From contig NZ_RCMB01000010.1 in NCBI RefSeq assembly GCF_011319465.1, forward strand, positions 24,999 through 88,998: a stretch of DNA of 64,000 bases, in the 5' to 3' direction. Every line of letters starts with the position of its first letter. Position 1 is the first letter of the stretch. This document shows, piece by piece, positions 1-9,072 of the stretch. The notes under the pieces are model-generated. The model did no database searches and was not told where the DNA came from. It saw only the letters and a program-made list of their open reading frames with translations. The position numbers and the translations under genes were made by a program. The DNA comes from Candidatus Nitrosotalea sp. TS. Its GTDB lineage: Archaea; Thermoproteota; Nitrososphaeria; Nitrososphaerales; Nitrosopumilaceae.

Positions 1-164
1 CACTGGCCCCAGTCCTCACCAACAGTTTGTGCTGGTTTTAACTCAAAGCCTGAGGATCCTTTGGATAACTCAAAACTTGCACCACAGTCTGGACAAGTTA
101 TAATCTCTCCCTCCATAGAATCCTTTGGAGGGTTGATGTCTGCGTCACATTCTAAACATTTCAT
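1..164 (-). CDS. lysW: LysW amino-group carrier protein, copy 1 (stop just off the edge)
   Basis: Small acidic carrier protein whose C-terminal glutamate side chain normally carries the amino-acid intermediate of the LysW lysine/arginine pathway. The translation starts with MKCLEC and shows two zinc-binding Cys pairs (CLEC and CPDC) and the C-terminal EDWG signature. The last readable codon is Gln, giving EDWGQ, followed by TG at the window edge, so a TGA stop directly outside is likely (54 aa). The usual last residue is Glu, so this copy may be altered at the attachment residue or carry a base error. It starts one base after the homocitrate synthase stop. A second lysW lies at 5842-6009. Confidence 0.85.
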   Translation of the reverse strand, partial: MKCLECDADINPPKDSMEGEIITCPDCGASFELSKGSSGFELKPAQTVGEDWGQ

Positions 165-165
165 A

Positions 166-1356
166 CTATTTACCTGTCTTTACCTTAACTTGGGTGTCAT
201 TAATTATCTTTCTTTCAAGCTTGTCATCAAGCGGTATCTCAAGCAGGTCTCCCATCCTTAGGTTCTTGAGGCCTGCTGCCACCTTCTTTGCATGCTCCTC
301 ATCCTGGTCAAGACCTAGTATTGACATGAGATATGCCGCACCGTTCTTGCCTGCCAGCTCGCCAAATACGATTTTTCTCCTATTTCCTACCACTTTTGGC
401 TCAATTGGCTCGTAAGCTGCAGGATTTCTAAGGATTGCAGCAAGGTGCGTTCCTGCCTTGTGCTTGTATGCAGTAGAGCCAACAATTGGTTTAGAGTCAT
501 ATGGAACAATGGTTGTGTACTGTTCAATCAGTCTTGAGAGGTCCATCAGCATGTCCAGTCTGAAATTATTTGGAGACTTGTAAAGATAAGTGAGTGCCAC
601 CGCAGTTTCTGCAAGTGCAGGTATGCCAGTTCTTTCACCGATACCGTCGATAGTAGTATGAATCTGATCAGCTCCTGCATCGCACCCTGCAAGCGCATTA
701 GATAATGCAAGCCCAATGTCATTGTGGCAGTGCACGTCAAGCGGAGTCTTGATTTTATCGCGAACTGTCTTTACCAGATTGTACATGCCGTTTGGTCTCA
801 TTATCCCAACGGTATCAGGTATGCTTATCCTGTCAACACCTGCATCTGAGATCTCCTTGCAAACTTTGATTAGAAATTCTGGGTCTGCCCTACTGCCATC
901 TTCTACTGTGAATCGCATCTTAAACCCATGTGATTTTGCATACTCGACTGTCTCTACCGCTCTTCGCAGCGCTTCCTCTCTTGTTATTCTCAGCTTGTCT
1001 TTCATGTGGATGTCAGATATTCCAAGATATGTTGCCATCCACGTGGCCTCACACTCTAGTGCAACATCGACATCTTCCTTTAGGGCACGCACATGAGCTA
1101 CGATATCTGCCTTGAGCCCTTGCTTGATTATTGTCTTGGTAGCTTCTTTATGATCTGGTGAGACCACTGGTGAGATCTCAATCTGGTCAACACCAAAATA
1201 GTCTAGCATCCATGCAATCTGGATTCTCTGCTTGTTGGAAAATGTAACACCTGGGTGCTGCTCTCCCTCTCTTAGGGTGCTATCGAGTATGTGAATCTTC
1301 TTTGGTTTTGTTCCCATCTCGTTATACTTGTATGCATAATAATTCGGATCGTCCAT
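166..1356 (-). CDS. Homocitrate synthase / isopropylmalate synthase family
   Basis: Condenses acetyl-CoA with 2-oxoglutarate to homocitrate, the entry step of the alpha-aminoadipate route to lysine; the family also includes isopropylmalate and citramalate synthases. The 396-aa protein shows the DRE-TIM metallolyase signature near the N terminus (LDSTLREGEQHPGV) and the metal-binding HCHNDIGLALSN motif around residues 208-220. The reading frame is intact. It is the penultimate gene of the minus-strand lysine cluster and is followed one base later by lysW. A TATA-like promoter and a palindrome lie just upstream, so it may have its own control. Assignment to homocitrate synthase rather than isopropylmalate synthase rests mainly on the operon. 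Confidence 0.87.
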   Translation of the reverse strand: MDDPNYYAYKYNEMGTKPKKIHILDSTLREGEQHPGVTFSNKQRIQIAWMLDYFGVDQIEISPVVSPDHKEATKTIIKQGLKADIVAHVRALKEDVDVALECEATWMATYLGISDIHMKDKLRITREEALRRAVETVEYAKSHGFKMRFTVEDGSRADPEFLIKVCKEISDAGVDRISIPDTVGIMRPNGMYNLVKTVRDKIKTPLDVHCHNDIGLALSNALAGCDAGADQIHTTIDGIGERTGIPALAETAVALTYLYKSPNNFRLDMLMDLSRLIEQYTTIVPYDSKPIVGSTAYKHKAGTHLAAILRNPAAYEPIEPKVVGNRRKIVFGELAGKNGAAYLMSILGLDQDEEHAKKVAAGLKNLRMGDLLEIPLDDKLERKIINDTQVKVKTGK

Positions 1357-1382
1357 TACCGATCTAGTATCAAAATTTTGGA

Positions 1383-1398
1383 AATATAAGTATATTCG
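1383..1398 (-). promoter_or_regulatory. TATA-like promoter of homocitrate synthase
   Basis: On the minus strand this AT-rich stretch reads TATACTTATATTTC, centred about 30 bp before the start codon at 1356. That is the expected distance for an archaeal TATA box driving a nearly leaderless transcript. It is a position- and composition-based call only. Confidence 0.45.
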
Positions 1399-1428
1399 TA
1401 CAGGTTTCGGCTAGTTTTGTATATTTTG

Positions 1429-1443
1429 TAACGATTTTCGTTA
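1429..1443. promoter_or_regulatory. Perfect palindrome between lysM and homocitrate synthase, candidate operator
   Basis: TAACGA-TTT-TCGTTA is a perfect 6-bp inverted repeat with a 3-bp spacer, about 35 bp upstream of the TATA-like box of homocitrate synthase and immediately downstream of the lysM stop. Lrp/AsnC-family proteins bind short palindromes of this kind, so LysM, encoded next door, is the natural candidate ligand. Binding is inferred. Confidence 0.4.
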
Positions 1444-1472
1444 ATGATTCAAATTTAGAGCCGAACTTCGTT

Positions 1473-1893
1473 TTATGATACGGTTCTGAGTATGATGACA
1501 GTATTAGTGTCAAAAACGCCAGGAACCTTGCGCAGTGCATCTATGCATGCATTGATCTCTGTGATATTTGGCGCTCTGATTACTGTTGCAATGTCATACT
1601 GGACCAGTGATTTCATAAACGGTATGGACTCCTTGCAGTTTTGAGAGTCGTGCTGAAACCTTTGAGGTATCAGTTGAAGAATCAACAGATATCAAAATTA
1701 TTGCGCTAGTTGAATTGCTGTCACCCGTTTCTATTGTGAATTTTTTTATCATGCCGCCATCAAGTAGGTTTTTCACTCTTCTTCTAACGGCAGATTCTGA
1801 GAGTCCAAGCTTTGCACCAATCTCCACAAAAGATTGCCTAGAGTCCTTCTTTAGCATTTCAATTATTGTTTCATCTGTCTTGTCTCTAGACAT
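1473..1893 (-). CDS. lysM: LysM-like Lrp/AsnC-family transcription regulator (one frameshift)
   Basis: About 140 aa: an N-terminal AsnC-type helix-turn-helix (SFVEIGAKLGLSESAVRRRV, residues 20-40) and a C-terminal RAM ligand-binding domain ending in DTNTVIILR. LysM in Sulfolobus controls the lysine operon in response to lysine. The frame breaks at 1601-1602: removing one C from a CC pair on the coding strand joins ..YEITG to QYDIATVIRAP.., the expected family sequence, so an indel error is likely. The start overlaps the lysJ stop by 8 bp, which argues for co-transcription with the genes it probably regulates. Confidence 0.8.
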
Positions 1894-3062
1894 TTCTTCT
1901 TTGTACCTCTTTTGTTAGTATGAGATCTAGAGTTTCTAAAGCTTTGTTTATGTCAGACTCTGAAATGACAAGAGGAGGCAACAATCTGAGTATGTTTTTC
2001 CCGGAATAAAGCAGCAACAAATTGTTTGCAATTCCGTCAAACAGGATGTCTTTTACTTCAAACTTCATTTCTACTCCAATCATGAGCCCCTTGCCACGTA
2101 TTTCGCGAATTATCTTGTGTTTTTCTTTTAGTCTTTCCAGCCCTTCACGGAAAACCTTGCCCATCTTGGCAGCGTTTTCAACCAGCTTGTCTTCTGTCAG
2201 TGCATCAATTGCAGCAATTCCTGCAGCACATGAAAGCGGGTTGCCACCAAATGTTGATGACTGTTCACCTTTTCCAATAGCATGCCAAAATATCTGGTCT
2301 TAGAAGAGTTGCACCCATTGGCACGCCTCCTGCAATTCCCTTTGCAAGGCACATGATGTCAGGTGCCGTATCCCAGTGCTGACTTGCCCACATCTTGCCA
2401 GTCCTTCCAAGGCCTGCCTGGATCTCATCGAATATCAAAACAATTCCTCGCTCATTGCAAATCTTTCTTATCTCTTGCAGAAAACCATCTGGTGCCACAT
2501 GAATTCCACTCTCTCCCTGGATTGGCTCCAGTATGATGAGTGCAGTGTCAGGGGTTATTGCAGATTTTAATGCCTCGATATCGCCAAATGGAGTAAAGGA
2601 CACGTTGCTTAGGAGTGGCTCAAAGGCCTTGCGATATTTTGGATTAAATGTAACTGATAGTGAACCAAATGATTTTCCGTGGTAAGAGCCGTTCATTGCA
2701 ATCATTCCTTTTTTGCCAGTGAACTTGCGAGCAAATTTTATTGCAGCTTCGACTGCTTCAGTTCCACTGTTGTTAAGATATACCTGGCTCAGGCTGGGCG
2801 GTGAAATATTGATTAGTTTTTCAAGAAACTCTTCTCGTGTCTTGTTGTAAAGTGAGCTGTGTACAGTAATTATTTTGTCAAGCTGTGCCTTTAGTGATTT
2901 TACCACGCGAGGATTGCAGTGGCCAACAAGGGCTACGCCATATCCACCCATGCAATCGATGTACTCTTTTCCGTTAATGTCCCATACATGGGCTCCAAGT
3001 CCTCGCTCTATTGTTACGGGAAATCTCTGGTAGATGCTTCCCATGAATTGATCTTCTGTCAT
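1886..3062 (-). CDS. lysJ: LysW-aminoadipate semialdehyde/ornithine aminotransferase LysJ (one frameshift)
   Basis: Class III PLP-dependent aminotransferase that converts LysW-bound semialdehyde to LysW-lysine (or -ornithine). The N-terminal part (2265-3062) shows the class III core, including EAAIKFARKFTG, the cofactor-contacting DEIQAGLGRTG and the PLP-lysine segment CLAKGIAGG. The C-terminal part (1886-2164) carries RGKGLMIGVE and the terminal helices. One missing T in a T-run near 2288 separates the parts; restoring it gives RPDIFWHAIGKGEQSSTFGG. The lysZ stop overlaps this start (ATGA) and lysM overlaps its end, so the genes are tightly coupled. Confidence 0.87.
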
Positions 3063-3860
3063 TTTGATATCACCGTACAGTTATCATTAGCTATGGCTCT
3101 TGATATTGGGTTTTCTCTCTGACCGCTCGCAACCAGTGCCTGCTTTACACCCATCTCGATTGCTTCTGTAGCAGCTAGTATCTTCTTTTCCATTCCAAAA
3201 CCTATCTTTGGAAGCATTGCCTTGGCTTCGTCAAGCGATAATTTTGTCACCAGTTTTTCATCCATGAGGAGGCCATCGACATTGGTCAGAAACAAAATCT
3301 TGTCTGACTGCATCTTACCTGCAACATATGCTGCTGCCCTGTCGCCGTCGACGTTTAGAAAGTCAGATTCTTCGCTTGTGGCAATAGGTGAGATTACAGG
3401 AACATACCCCTGGTCTAGAATCACCTGGATGAGACTTGTGTTGATTTCTCGTATCTTTCCAGTGTATCCTCCATCAATTACCATCTTTCTTCCTTTTTCA
3501 TTCATGACAATTAGTTTCTTTTTTCTCTCTGCCTGGATTATTTTTCCATCAATGCCTGAAAGACCTACTGCATTGATTCCATTTTTTTGCAGCATGCTTA
3601 CAATCATCTTGTTTATCTTGCCTGACATTACCATTGTGAAAATTTCTGCAGTTCTCCTTGTCAGTGTATCTGCTCTTGATTCCTCCAGGTGAGACTATGA
3701 ATTTTTGTTCTTTGCCCAAAGCTTCTGAAATTCTTGTTACTTCCTTTCCTCCGCCGTGGACTAGAATCACTTTTTCTTGCTCTGAAACTTTTTTCAAGTC
3801 TGATATGGTAGAAGGATGAAGGCCATCTACCACACTTCCTCCTATTTTTATTGTGATCAT
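3059..3860 (-). CDS. lysZ: LysW-aminoadipate/glutamate kinase LysZ (one frameshift)
   Basis: Amino-acid kinase (acetylglutamate kinase family) that phosphorylates the LysW-bound substrate. The N terminus MITIKIGGSVVDG is the ATP-binding glycine loop and VILVHGGGKEVTR the substrate-binding GGG motif. The C-terminal portion has ..VISPIATSEESDFLNVDGDRAA, the usual second nucleotide-binding stretch. The frame changes around 3640-3655, after SRYTDKE, and continues as IFTMVMSGKINKMIV. The stop overlaps the lysJ start (ATGA), and the start lies 4 bp after the lysY stop. Confidence 0.86.
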
Positions 3861-3864
3861 CTTT

Positions 3865-4917
3865 TCACACAGGAGTTAGCGGAGAATATGCCAGGCCGTC
3901 CATCTCGTTGAATCCTGACATTACGTTGAGGTTTTGTATGGCAGAGCCTGCTGCACCTTTCATTAGGTTATCTGATGCCGATAATACAACCAGCCTGTTG
4001 TTGTCTTCATCAATGTCAAATCCTACATCGCAAAAGTTCGAGCCCACAACAAACTTTGGATCAGGAAACTTGTAGAATCCTTTCTTGTCACGAATTAGTC
4101 TGATGAATCTCTCGTTTTGATATTGTTCACGATATATCTTCCACAAATCCATCTCTGTTACTGGTTTTGTCATAAATGTGTGGTTTGTACACAAAATTCC
4201 TCTGACAATATCCACTGCATGTGGACTCATTGATACCTTGATCTTCATTCCAGCTGCCTCACTTAGTTCCTGCTCGATCTCACCTGTGTGTCTGTGCTTT
4301 GCTGGCTTGTATGGCCTGACAACACCTGACCTCATTGCATGGTGAGTTCCTGCCTCAGAGCCAGCTCCTGCTCCTGAAGAGCCTATCTTGGAATCTACAA
4401 TAATGTGCTCTGTGTCTATGATTCCTTTCTTTACCAATGGATATAATGCAAGAATTGATGTGACTGCCATGCATCCTGGACATGATACCAGCTGTGCCTT
4501 TTTGATCTCTTCTCTGTGAAGTTCTGGAACTCCAAAGACTGACTTTGGAAGATAGTCTGGATGTGGGTGTTGCCAACCATACCACTTGTCATAGTCTGGA
4601 GCATTGTGCAATCGATAGTCTGCACTCAGATCAATTACTTTCATTCCTCTATCATACAACTCTTTTACAATGTCAACTGCAGTACCGTGTGGCACTGAAG
4701 TAAATACCAAGTCGCACTTGTCTGACAACTTGTCATAGTTTAATTCTGAAAAAGTTAGATCAGTGAATCCCTTGAGGCTTGGCTGAACTCTGGAGATGTA
4801 TTCTCCTACGTGCTGTCTTGAAGTGACTGCCGTGATCTCAACCTTTGGATGACTAACAAGTAGTCTGAGGATCTCTCCTCCAACATATCCTGATGCCCCG
4901 ATTACTCCTACTCTCAT
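3865..4917 (-). CDS. lysY: LysW-aminoadipyl/glutamyl-phosphate reductase LysY (ArgC family)
   Basis: NADPH-dependent reductase producing the LysW-bound semialdehyde. Intact, 350 aa. N-terminal Rossmann motif VGVIGASGYVGGEILRLL (residues 3-20), catalytic cysteine in SCPGCMAVT (second Cys, about residue 149), and the ArgC-type segment GSSGAGAGSEAGTHHA. Its homologues act on acetylglutamyl-phosphate in bacterial arginine synthesis; the LysW context favours the LysW-linked substrates. The 65-bp gap upstream to lysX is the largest inside this part of the cluster. Confidence 0.9.
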   Translation of the reverse strand: MRVGVIGASGYVGGEILRLLVSHPKVEITAVTSRQHVGEYISRVQPSLKGFTDLTFSELNYDKLSDKCDLVFTSVPHGTAVDIVKELYDRGMKVIDLSADYRLHNAPDYDKWYGWQHPHPDYLPKSVFGVPELHREEIKKAQLVSCPGCMAVTSILALYPLVKKGIIDTEHIIVDSKIGSSGAGAGSEAGTHHAMRSGVVRPYKPAKHRHTGEIEQELSEAAGMKIKVSMSPHAVDIVRGILCTNHTFMTKPVTEMDLWKIYREQYQNERFIRLIRDKKGFYKFPDPKFVVGSNFCDVGFDIDEDNNRLVVLSASDNLMKGAAGSAIQNLNVMSGFNEMDGLAYSPLTPV

Positions 4918-4982
4918 AAGTGATCTCCTAGGATAACATAGTATAATTTAAACTCTAAAATTTTCTAAATTCCGTATTTTAT

Positions 4983-5841
4983 CTAACAGATGAGTTGAAC
5001 TGCATACTCTATCATTTCTTTTGGAATATTACGTTTGGCAACCTTTGCCAGTCCCTTAAACTCTACAGTGTTGTTGACTTCGTGAACTACAAATCCTCTT
5101 TTTTCATCTTCCATTATATCGATTCCAAGAATTCCTCCGCCCACTGCTTTTGATGCCTTTCATGCAGATGTCTTCAAGTTCCTTGGTTATCTCGCATGGT
5201 ACAGGTTCTGCACCAAGCGCAATGTTTGTCTTAAATCCGCCAGTTGAGGTTCGATACATTGCAGCCACCTACCTGATCTCCCACAGCAATTGCGCGTATG
5301 TCTCTTGGCGGCCTTTGCACTGCCTCTTGCAGATAAAATATCCTGTCAAGTGGTCCGTCAGTTAGCTCCCTTACTTCCAATATTGGCATCAGCTGTCTCT
5401 CTGTCCTTTAGCAGTATGACACCCCTTCCCCAGCTTCCTATGATTGGCTTTATGACCAGTGGATATCCTTGCTTGTCAAGTGTTTCTACTGCGGATTCTG
5501 ATGAAAATGAAAAGTATGTCTTTGGGGTGGGTACGCCGTGTTTCTTTAACAGGAGTGATGTCAACATCTTGTTTCCGCAATTGTTGGCAACCTCAAACTT
5601 GTTGAACACTGGAACATCAAGAAACTCTAGACACGCTGTAAAATGCAGGCCGCGAAAATAACTGACGCACCTTTCCAGTACTACATTGCCAAAATCAAAA
5701 TCTGTTTTCTTGCTCTCTGTGTTGATGTTTGTTATCTTGGCGTCTATCATCTTTTGTATCGTGTCCAAGCTCGACTGCTTTTTCCTCTAGCATTTTTTCC
5801 TCTAGTCTTACTCTATCGAACACGATACGGACCTTGGGCAT
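4983..5841 (-). CDS. lysX: LysW--amino-acid ligase LysX/ArgX, ATP-grasp (several frameshifts)
   Basis: ATP-grasp ligase that attaches alpha-aminoadipate (LysX) or glutamate (ArgX) to LysW. Translating across frames gives MPKVRIVFDRVRLEEKMLEEKA, then the central ATP-grasp segment ..LVIKPIIGSWGRGVILL.., then ..RIFYLQEAVQRPPRDIRA.. and finally GIDIMEDEKRGFVVHEVN with C terminus MIEYAVQLIC. Four single-base shifts are needed, near 5757, 5390, 5267 and 5155. Every segment matches the family in order, so the breaks look like sequence errors. The ATG at 5841 directly abuts the lysW stop. Whether it prefers glutamate or aminoadipate cannot be told reliably here. Confidence 0.82.
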
Positions 5842-6009
5842 TTACTCTCCCCAATCTTCGCCGACTTTTTCAGCATGCTTTAATTCGCATACGCTACCGT
5901 TCTTTGAAGCAATCTCGAAATCTGCACCGCAATCAGGACAAGATACTATTTCTCCAACACTTGCGTCGTCTGGAATTTTTAAATTTGCATCACATTCTGG
6001 GCAATTCAT
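5842..6009 (-). CDS. lysW: LysW amino-group carrier protein, copy 2
   Basis: A 55-aa protein starting MNCPECDANLKIP, with Zn-binding CPEC and CPDC pairs and a canonical C-terminal GEDWGE, whose last Glu is the amino-acid attachment site. An ATG 15 bp upstream (6024) is possible, but the family starts at MNCPEC. It sits directly between argG and lysX, the ligase that loads it. With the copy at 1-164 the cluster has two carriers; this one has the standard terminus. Confidence 0.92.
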   Translation of the reverse strand: MNCPECDANLKIPDDASVGEIVSCPDCGADFEIASKNGSVCELKHAEKVGEDWGE

Positions 6010-6020
6010 TCTTTGATCAT

Positions 6021-7210
6021 TCACCTCTTTTTTAGTAATTTATTAGCTTCTGTAGATTGAAGTCCCCACAATTCTACAAATCCTTTTGCAAGAGTCTGGT
6101 CGAAAGTGGAACCTGAACCATACGTTGCCAAGTCATGACTATACAATGAGTAATCTGATTTTCTCCCAACAACTCTAAGACTTCCTTTGAACATTTTCAG
6201 CTTTACAGTTCCGCTAACCCTTTTTTGGGACGCATTGATAAACATATCTAAATCTGTTTTCAGAGGATCTTGCCAGAGTCCAGAATATGCAAGCCATGAC
6301 CATTCTGAGTCAACCATTGTTTTGAATTTTAATTCGTGTTTTGTCAGAACCATTTTTTCCAGATCGGTATGTGCCTCAATTAGGCACAGAGCAGCCGGTG
6401 TCTCGTACACTTCACGAGATTTTATTCCAACAACTCGATCTTCGATGTGATCGACTATTCCAACACCTGATGCTCCTGCTTTTTTGTTGATGTACTGGAT
6501 TAATTCAATTGGTTTTAGACTCTTGCCGTCTACTGCCACCGGTACTCCTTGGCTAAACTTGATTTCCAAGTACTGTGGCCTGTCTGGCATGTTTTTTGTC
6601 TTGACCCAGATGAATGCATCATCTGGAGGTTCGGCATATGCGTCTTCCACTTCTCCTCCCTCAATTGCGCGTCCCCACAGGTTTTGGTCTATGCTAAACC
6701 TTTTTGCTGCAGTATCAATCTGTATTCCATGTTTTTTTGCAAATTTTAATTCTACATCGCGAGTAAGGTTGAGATCTCTGATGGGAGCAATGATTGGTAG
6801 GGTAGAACCTGATCGCATGGTAACATCAAATCGCACCTGGTCGTTTCCTTTTCCAGTACAGCCAGTGAGCTAAGAGCCTTTGCATTTTCTTTTTTGGCAA
6901 TCTCTACAACCTTTTGTGCAATAAGTGGTCGTGCAAGAGCCGTTGCAAGACAATATTTCTTTTGGTATAATGCGTTTGCTTTGATTGATGGTAAAATGAA
7001 ATCATTTACAAATTCGCTTCTTGCATCAACGTTGTAGTGTCTTACCACTCCGAGTTTTTTTGCCTTGGCTGCAATCTTTTTCAGATCGTCGCCTTGTCCG
7101 ACATCAACTGTAATGGTAACAACATCCAATCCGTGTTTTTCTTGTAGATATTTTACGACGACGGATGTGTCCAATCCGCCAGAGAAAGCTAAAACCGCTT
7201 TTCCTTTCAT
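6021..7210 (-). CDS. argG: Argininosuccinate synthase (one frameshift)
   Basis: Joins citrulline and aspartate with ATP in arginine synthesis. N terminus MKGKAVLAFSGGLDTSV is the PP-loop (SGGLDTS). After the frame change near 6870 the expected TGCTGKGNDQVRF motif is present, followed by FIWVKTKN, the C-terminal domain and GSGSTFDQTLAKGFV. The coding strand in the break region can be read through in a third frame, consistent with a one-base indel. It is the first gene of the minus-strand cluster; the region before it (7225-7250) is AT-rich and suits a promoter. Its presence with lysW-lysJ indicates a joint arginine and lysine cluster. Confidence 0.88.
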
Positions 7211-7439
7211 TGAGGTTTTCTGTGATCAGATTTTAGCATTTATCTTTTATGATCCTCGTTTTATCTTGGTAAAAAATCAGAAATTATTTTTCTAATTCAT
7301 GAGACAAACCAAATTAGTCCAAGCTAAAATTCGAACACTATTTAACCGCAATATTATAACGCTGTTATATGAAAATTGCTCCCTTTGCGGGTCACTTACA
7401 GTACGTGGCATCGCAAAGATTGGAGAGGAGATCATAACC

Positions 7440-8216
7440 ATGACAAAACTTCAGGCAAAAAACATTGTAAAGCATTTTGATCATAATGGCACTTCAGTGA
7501 TTGCGCTTGGTGGAATAAACTTGGATGTACAGGAAGGAGACTTTGTGTGTATAGTAGGTCCTTCCGGATGTGGCAAGTCCACGTTTCTAAATATTGTAGC
7601 TGGATTGGAAAAGCCAGACTCTGGAGAGATTTTACTAAATGGAAATCCCATCTCTACTCCAGGTCCTGACAGGACCATGGTGTTTCAGGAAGGTGCACTC
7701 TTTCCGTGGCTCAAGGTGATCGATAACGTAGAGTTTGGATTGAAGATGGCAGGAATTCCAAAAGATGAGCGCAGACAGATATCTCAGCGATACTTGGACA
7801 TGATGCAGCTAACAAAGTTTGCAGACTCGTACACGTATCAGTTGTCCACTGGAATGAAGCAAAGAGTTGCAATTGCAAGAGCACTTGCCATGGATCCAGA
7901 AATTTTATTGATGGATGAACCATTTGCAGCTCTTGATTCTCAGACAAGGGACTTGTTGCTTGTAGAGCTTCAGCTCATTTGGGAGAAGACAAAAAAGACA
8001 ATTATTTTTGTGACACATAACATTTCAGAGTCTGTTATACTTGGAAACCGTGTAGTAGTTTTCAAAAACAGGCCTTCGAAAATAAAAAAAGAGATTACAA
8101 TTGATTACCGCAGACCAAGACTAATGGAAGATGAAAACCTCCAAAAATATTATCATCAGATAGTTGAAGAGCTCAAAAACGAAGTGATTGCACAAATAAA
8201 AGATGAGAACCCATGA
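7440..8216 (+). CDS. ABC transporter ATPase, NitT/TauT (nitrate/sulfonate) family
   Basis: Energises uptake of a small anion or organic solute. Start chosen at ATG 7440, preceded by the purine-rich GGAGAGGAGATC; an open frame extends to 7299 but adds unrelated residues. The 258-aa protein has Walker A GPSGCGKST, a Q-loop (MVFQEGALFPW), an ABC signature reading LSTGMKQR (Thr for the usual Gly), Walker B ILLMDEPFAALD and the switch His in VTHNISES. The stop overlaps the permease ATG (ATGA). Substrate cannot be read from sequence; nitrate, sulfonate, bicarbonate or thiamine precursors are all known for the family. Confidence 0.88.
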   Translation: MTKLQAKNIVKHFDHNGTSVIALGGINLDVQEGDFVCIVGPSGCGKSTFLNIVAGLEKPDSGEILLNGNPISTPGPDRTMVFQEGALFPWLKVIDNVEFGLKMAGIPKDERRQISQRYLDMMQLTKFADSYTYQLSTGMKQRVAIARALAMDPEILLMDEPFAALDSQTRDLLLVELQLIWEKTKKTIIFVTHNISESVILGNRVVVFKNRPSKIKKEITIDYRRPRLMEDENLQKYYHQIVEELKNEVIAQIKDENP

Positions 8217-9015
8217 GTGAAAAAGCAATTTCAGAGAAAAAACTGCAAAGCCTACATGATGCTGGAAACGCGGCGCTCTTTTTTGGCAATCTTTGTTGGC
8301 GTGTGGGAGCTTGTATTTGTATTGGGAATATTTCCCACAATATCCCTGCCGTCTCCTCTAATGGTTGCAGGCTCGTTTGCCAAGATAATACTGAACCTGT
8401 CTTTGCCGATAGGCGTAGGGGTAACAATGGGAAGACTGGTTGCGGGATTTTCAATCTCAATAGTTCTTGGCACGCTAATTGGGTTTACGAATGATACGAT
8501 TCAAGGGATTTGGCAGGACCCTGAGTTCCTTCTCGGCAGGACTCTTGGCGTTTCCAAGCATCGCATGGGTCCCATTCTCCATTCTATTGATAGGCTTCAA
8601 TGACTTTGGCATCTTGTTTGTAGTAATAATGAGTTCAATTTTTTCAGTAATGATATCGACTTATAGCAGCATAAGGAACATACCGCCAATCTATATCGAT
8701 GCTGCAAAAAATATGGGCGCAAAGGGATTTAGATTGTTCAGACATGTTACAATACCTGCAGCTACCCCATCTCTGATAATTGGATTAAGGCAGGGGTGGT
8801 CATTTGCATGGCATGCAATAATAGGCGCAGAAATACTAATGTCAATTGTAGGACTGGGGCACATTCTCTCAGTTGGCAGAGATTTTCTTGATATGAGTGA
8901 AGTAATTGCTAGCATGATTACCATATTCACAATAGGTCTGATAGTTGACAGATTTTTGTTAAACAAGATTGAAGAAAAGATACGAAGAAAGTGGGGACTG
9001 GACAATCATCGCTGA
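8213..9015 (+). CDS. ABC transporter permease, SsuC/TauC type (two frameshifts)
   Basis: Membrane subunit of the importer. It starts MSEKAISEKKLQSLHD at an ATG overlapping the ATPase stop, then shifts frame near 8280 (FVGVWELVFVLGIFP) and again near 8520. Helical segments VWELVFVLGIF, LVAGFSISIVLGTLIGF, PFSILLIGF and ILFVVIMSSIFSVMI are visible. The cytoplasmic coupling motif lies in AAKNMGAKGFRLFRHVTIPAATPSLIIGLRQGW, the classic EAA-like loop (about 8701-8790). Length about 265 aa, usual for the family. Confidence 0.83.
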
Positions 9016-9072
9016 AATGACTTTGATATTTGAATTCGGTTATATTGGAATCTTTTTGAGGTCGTTTAGCTA

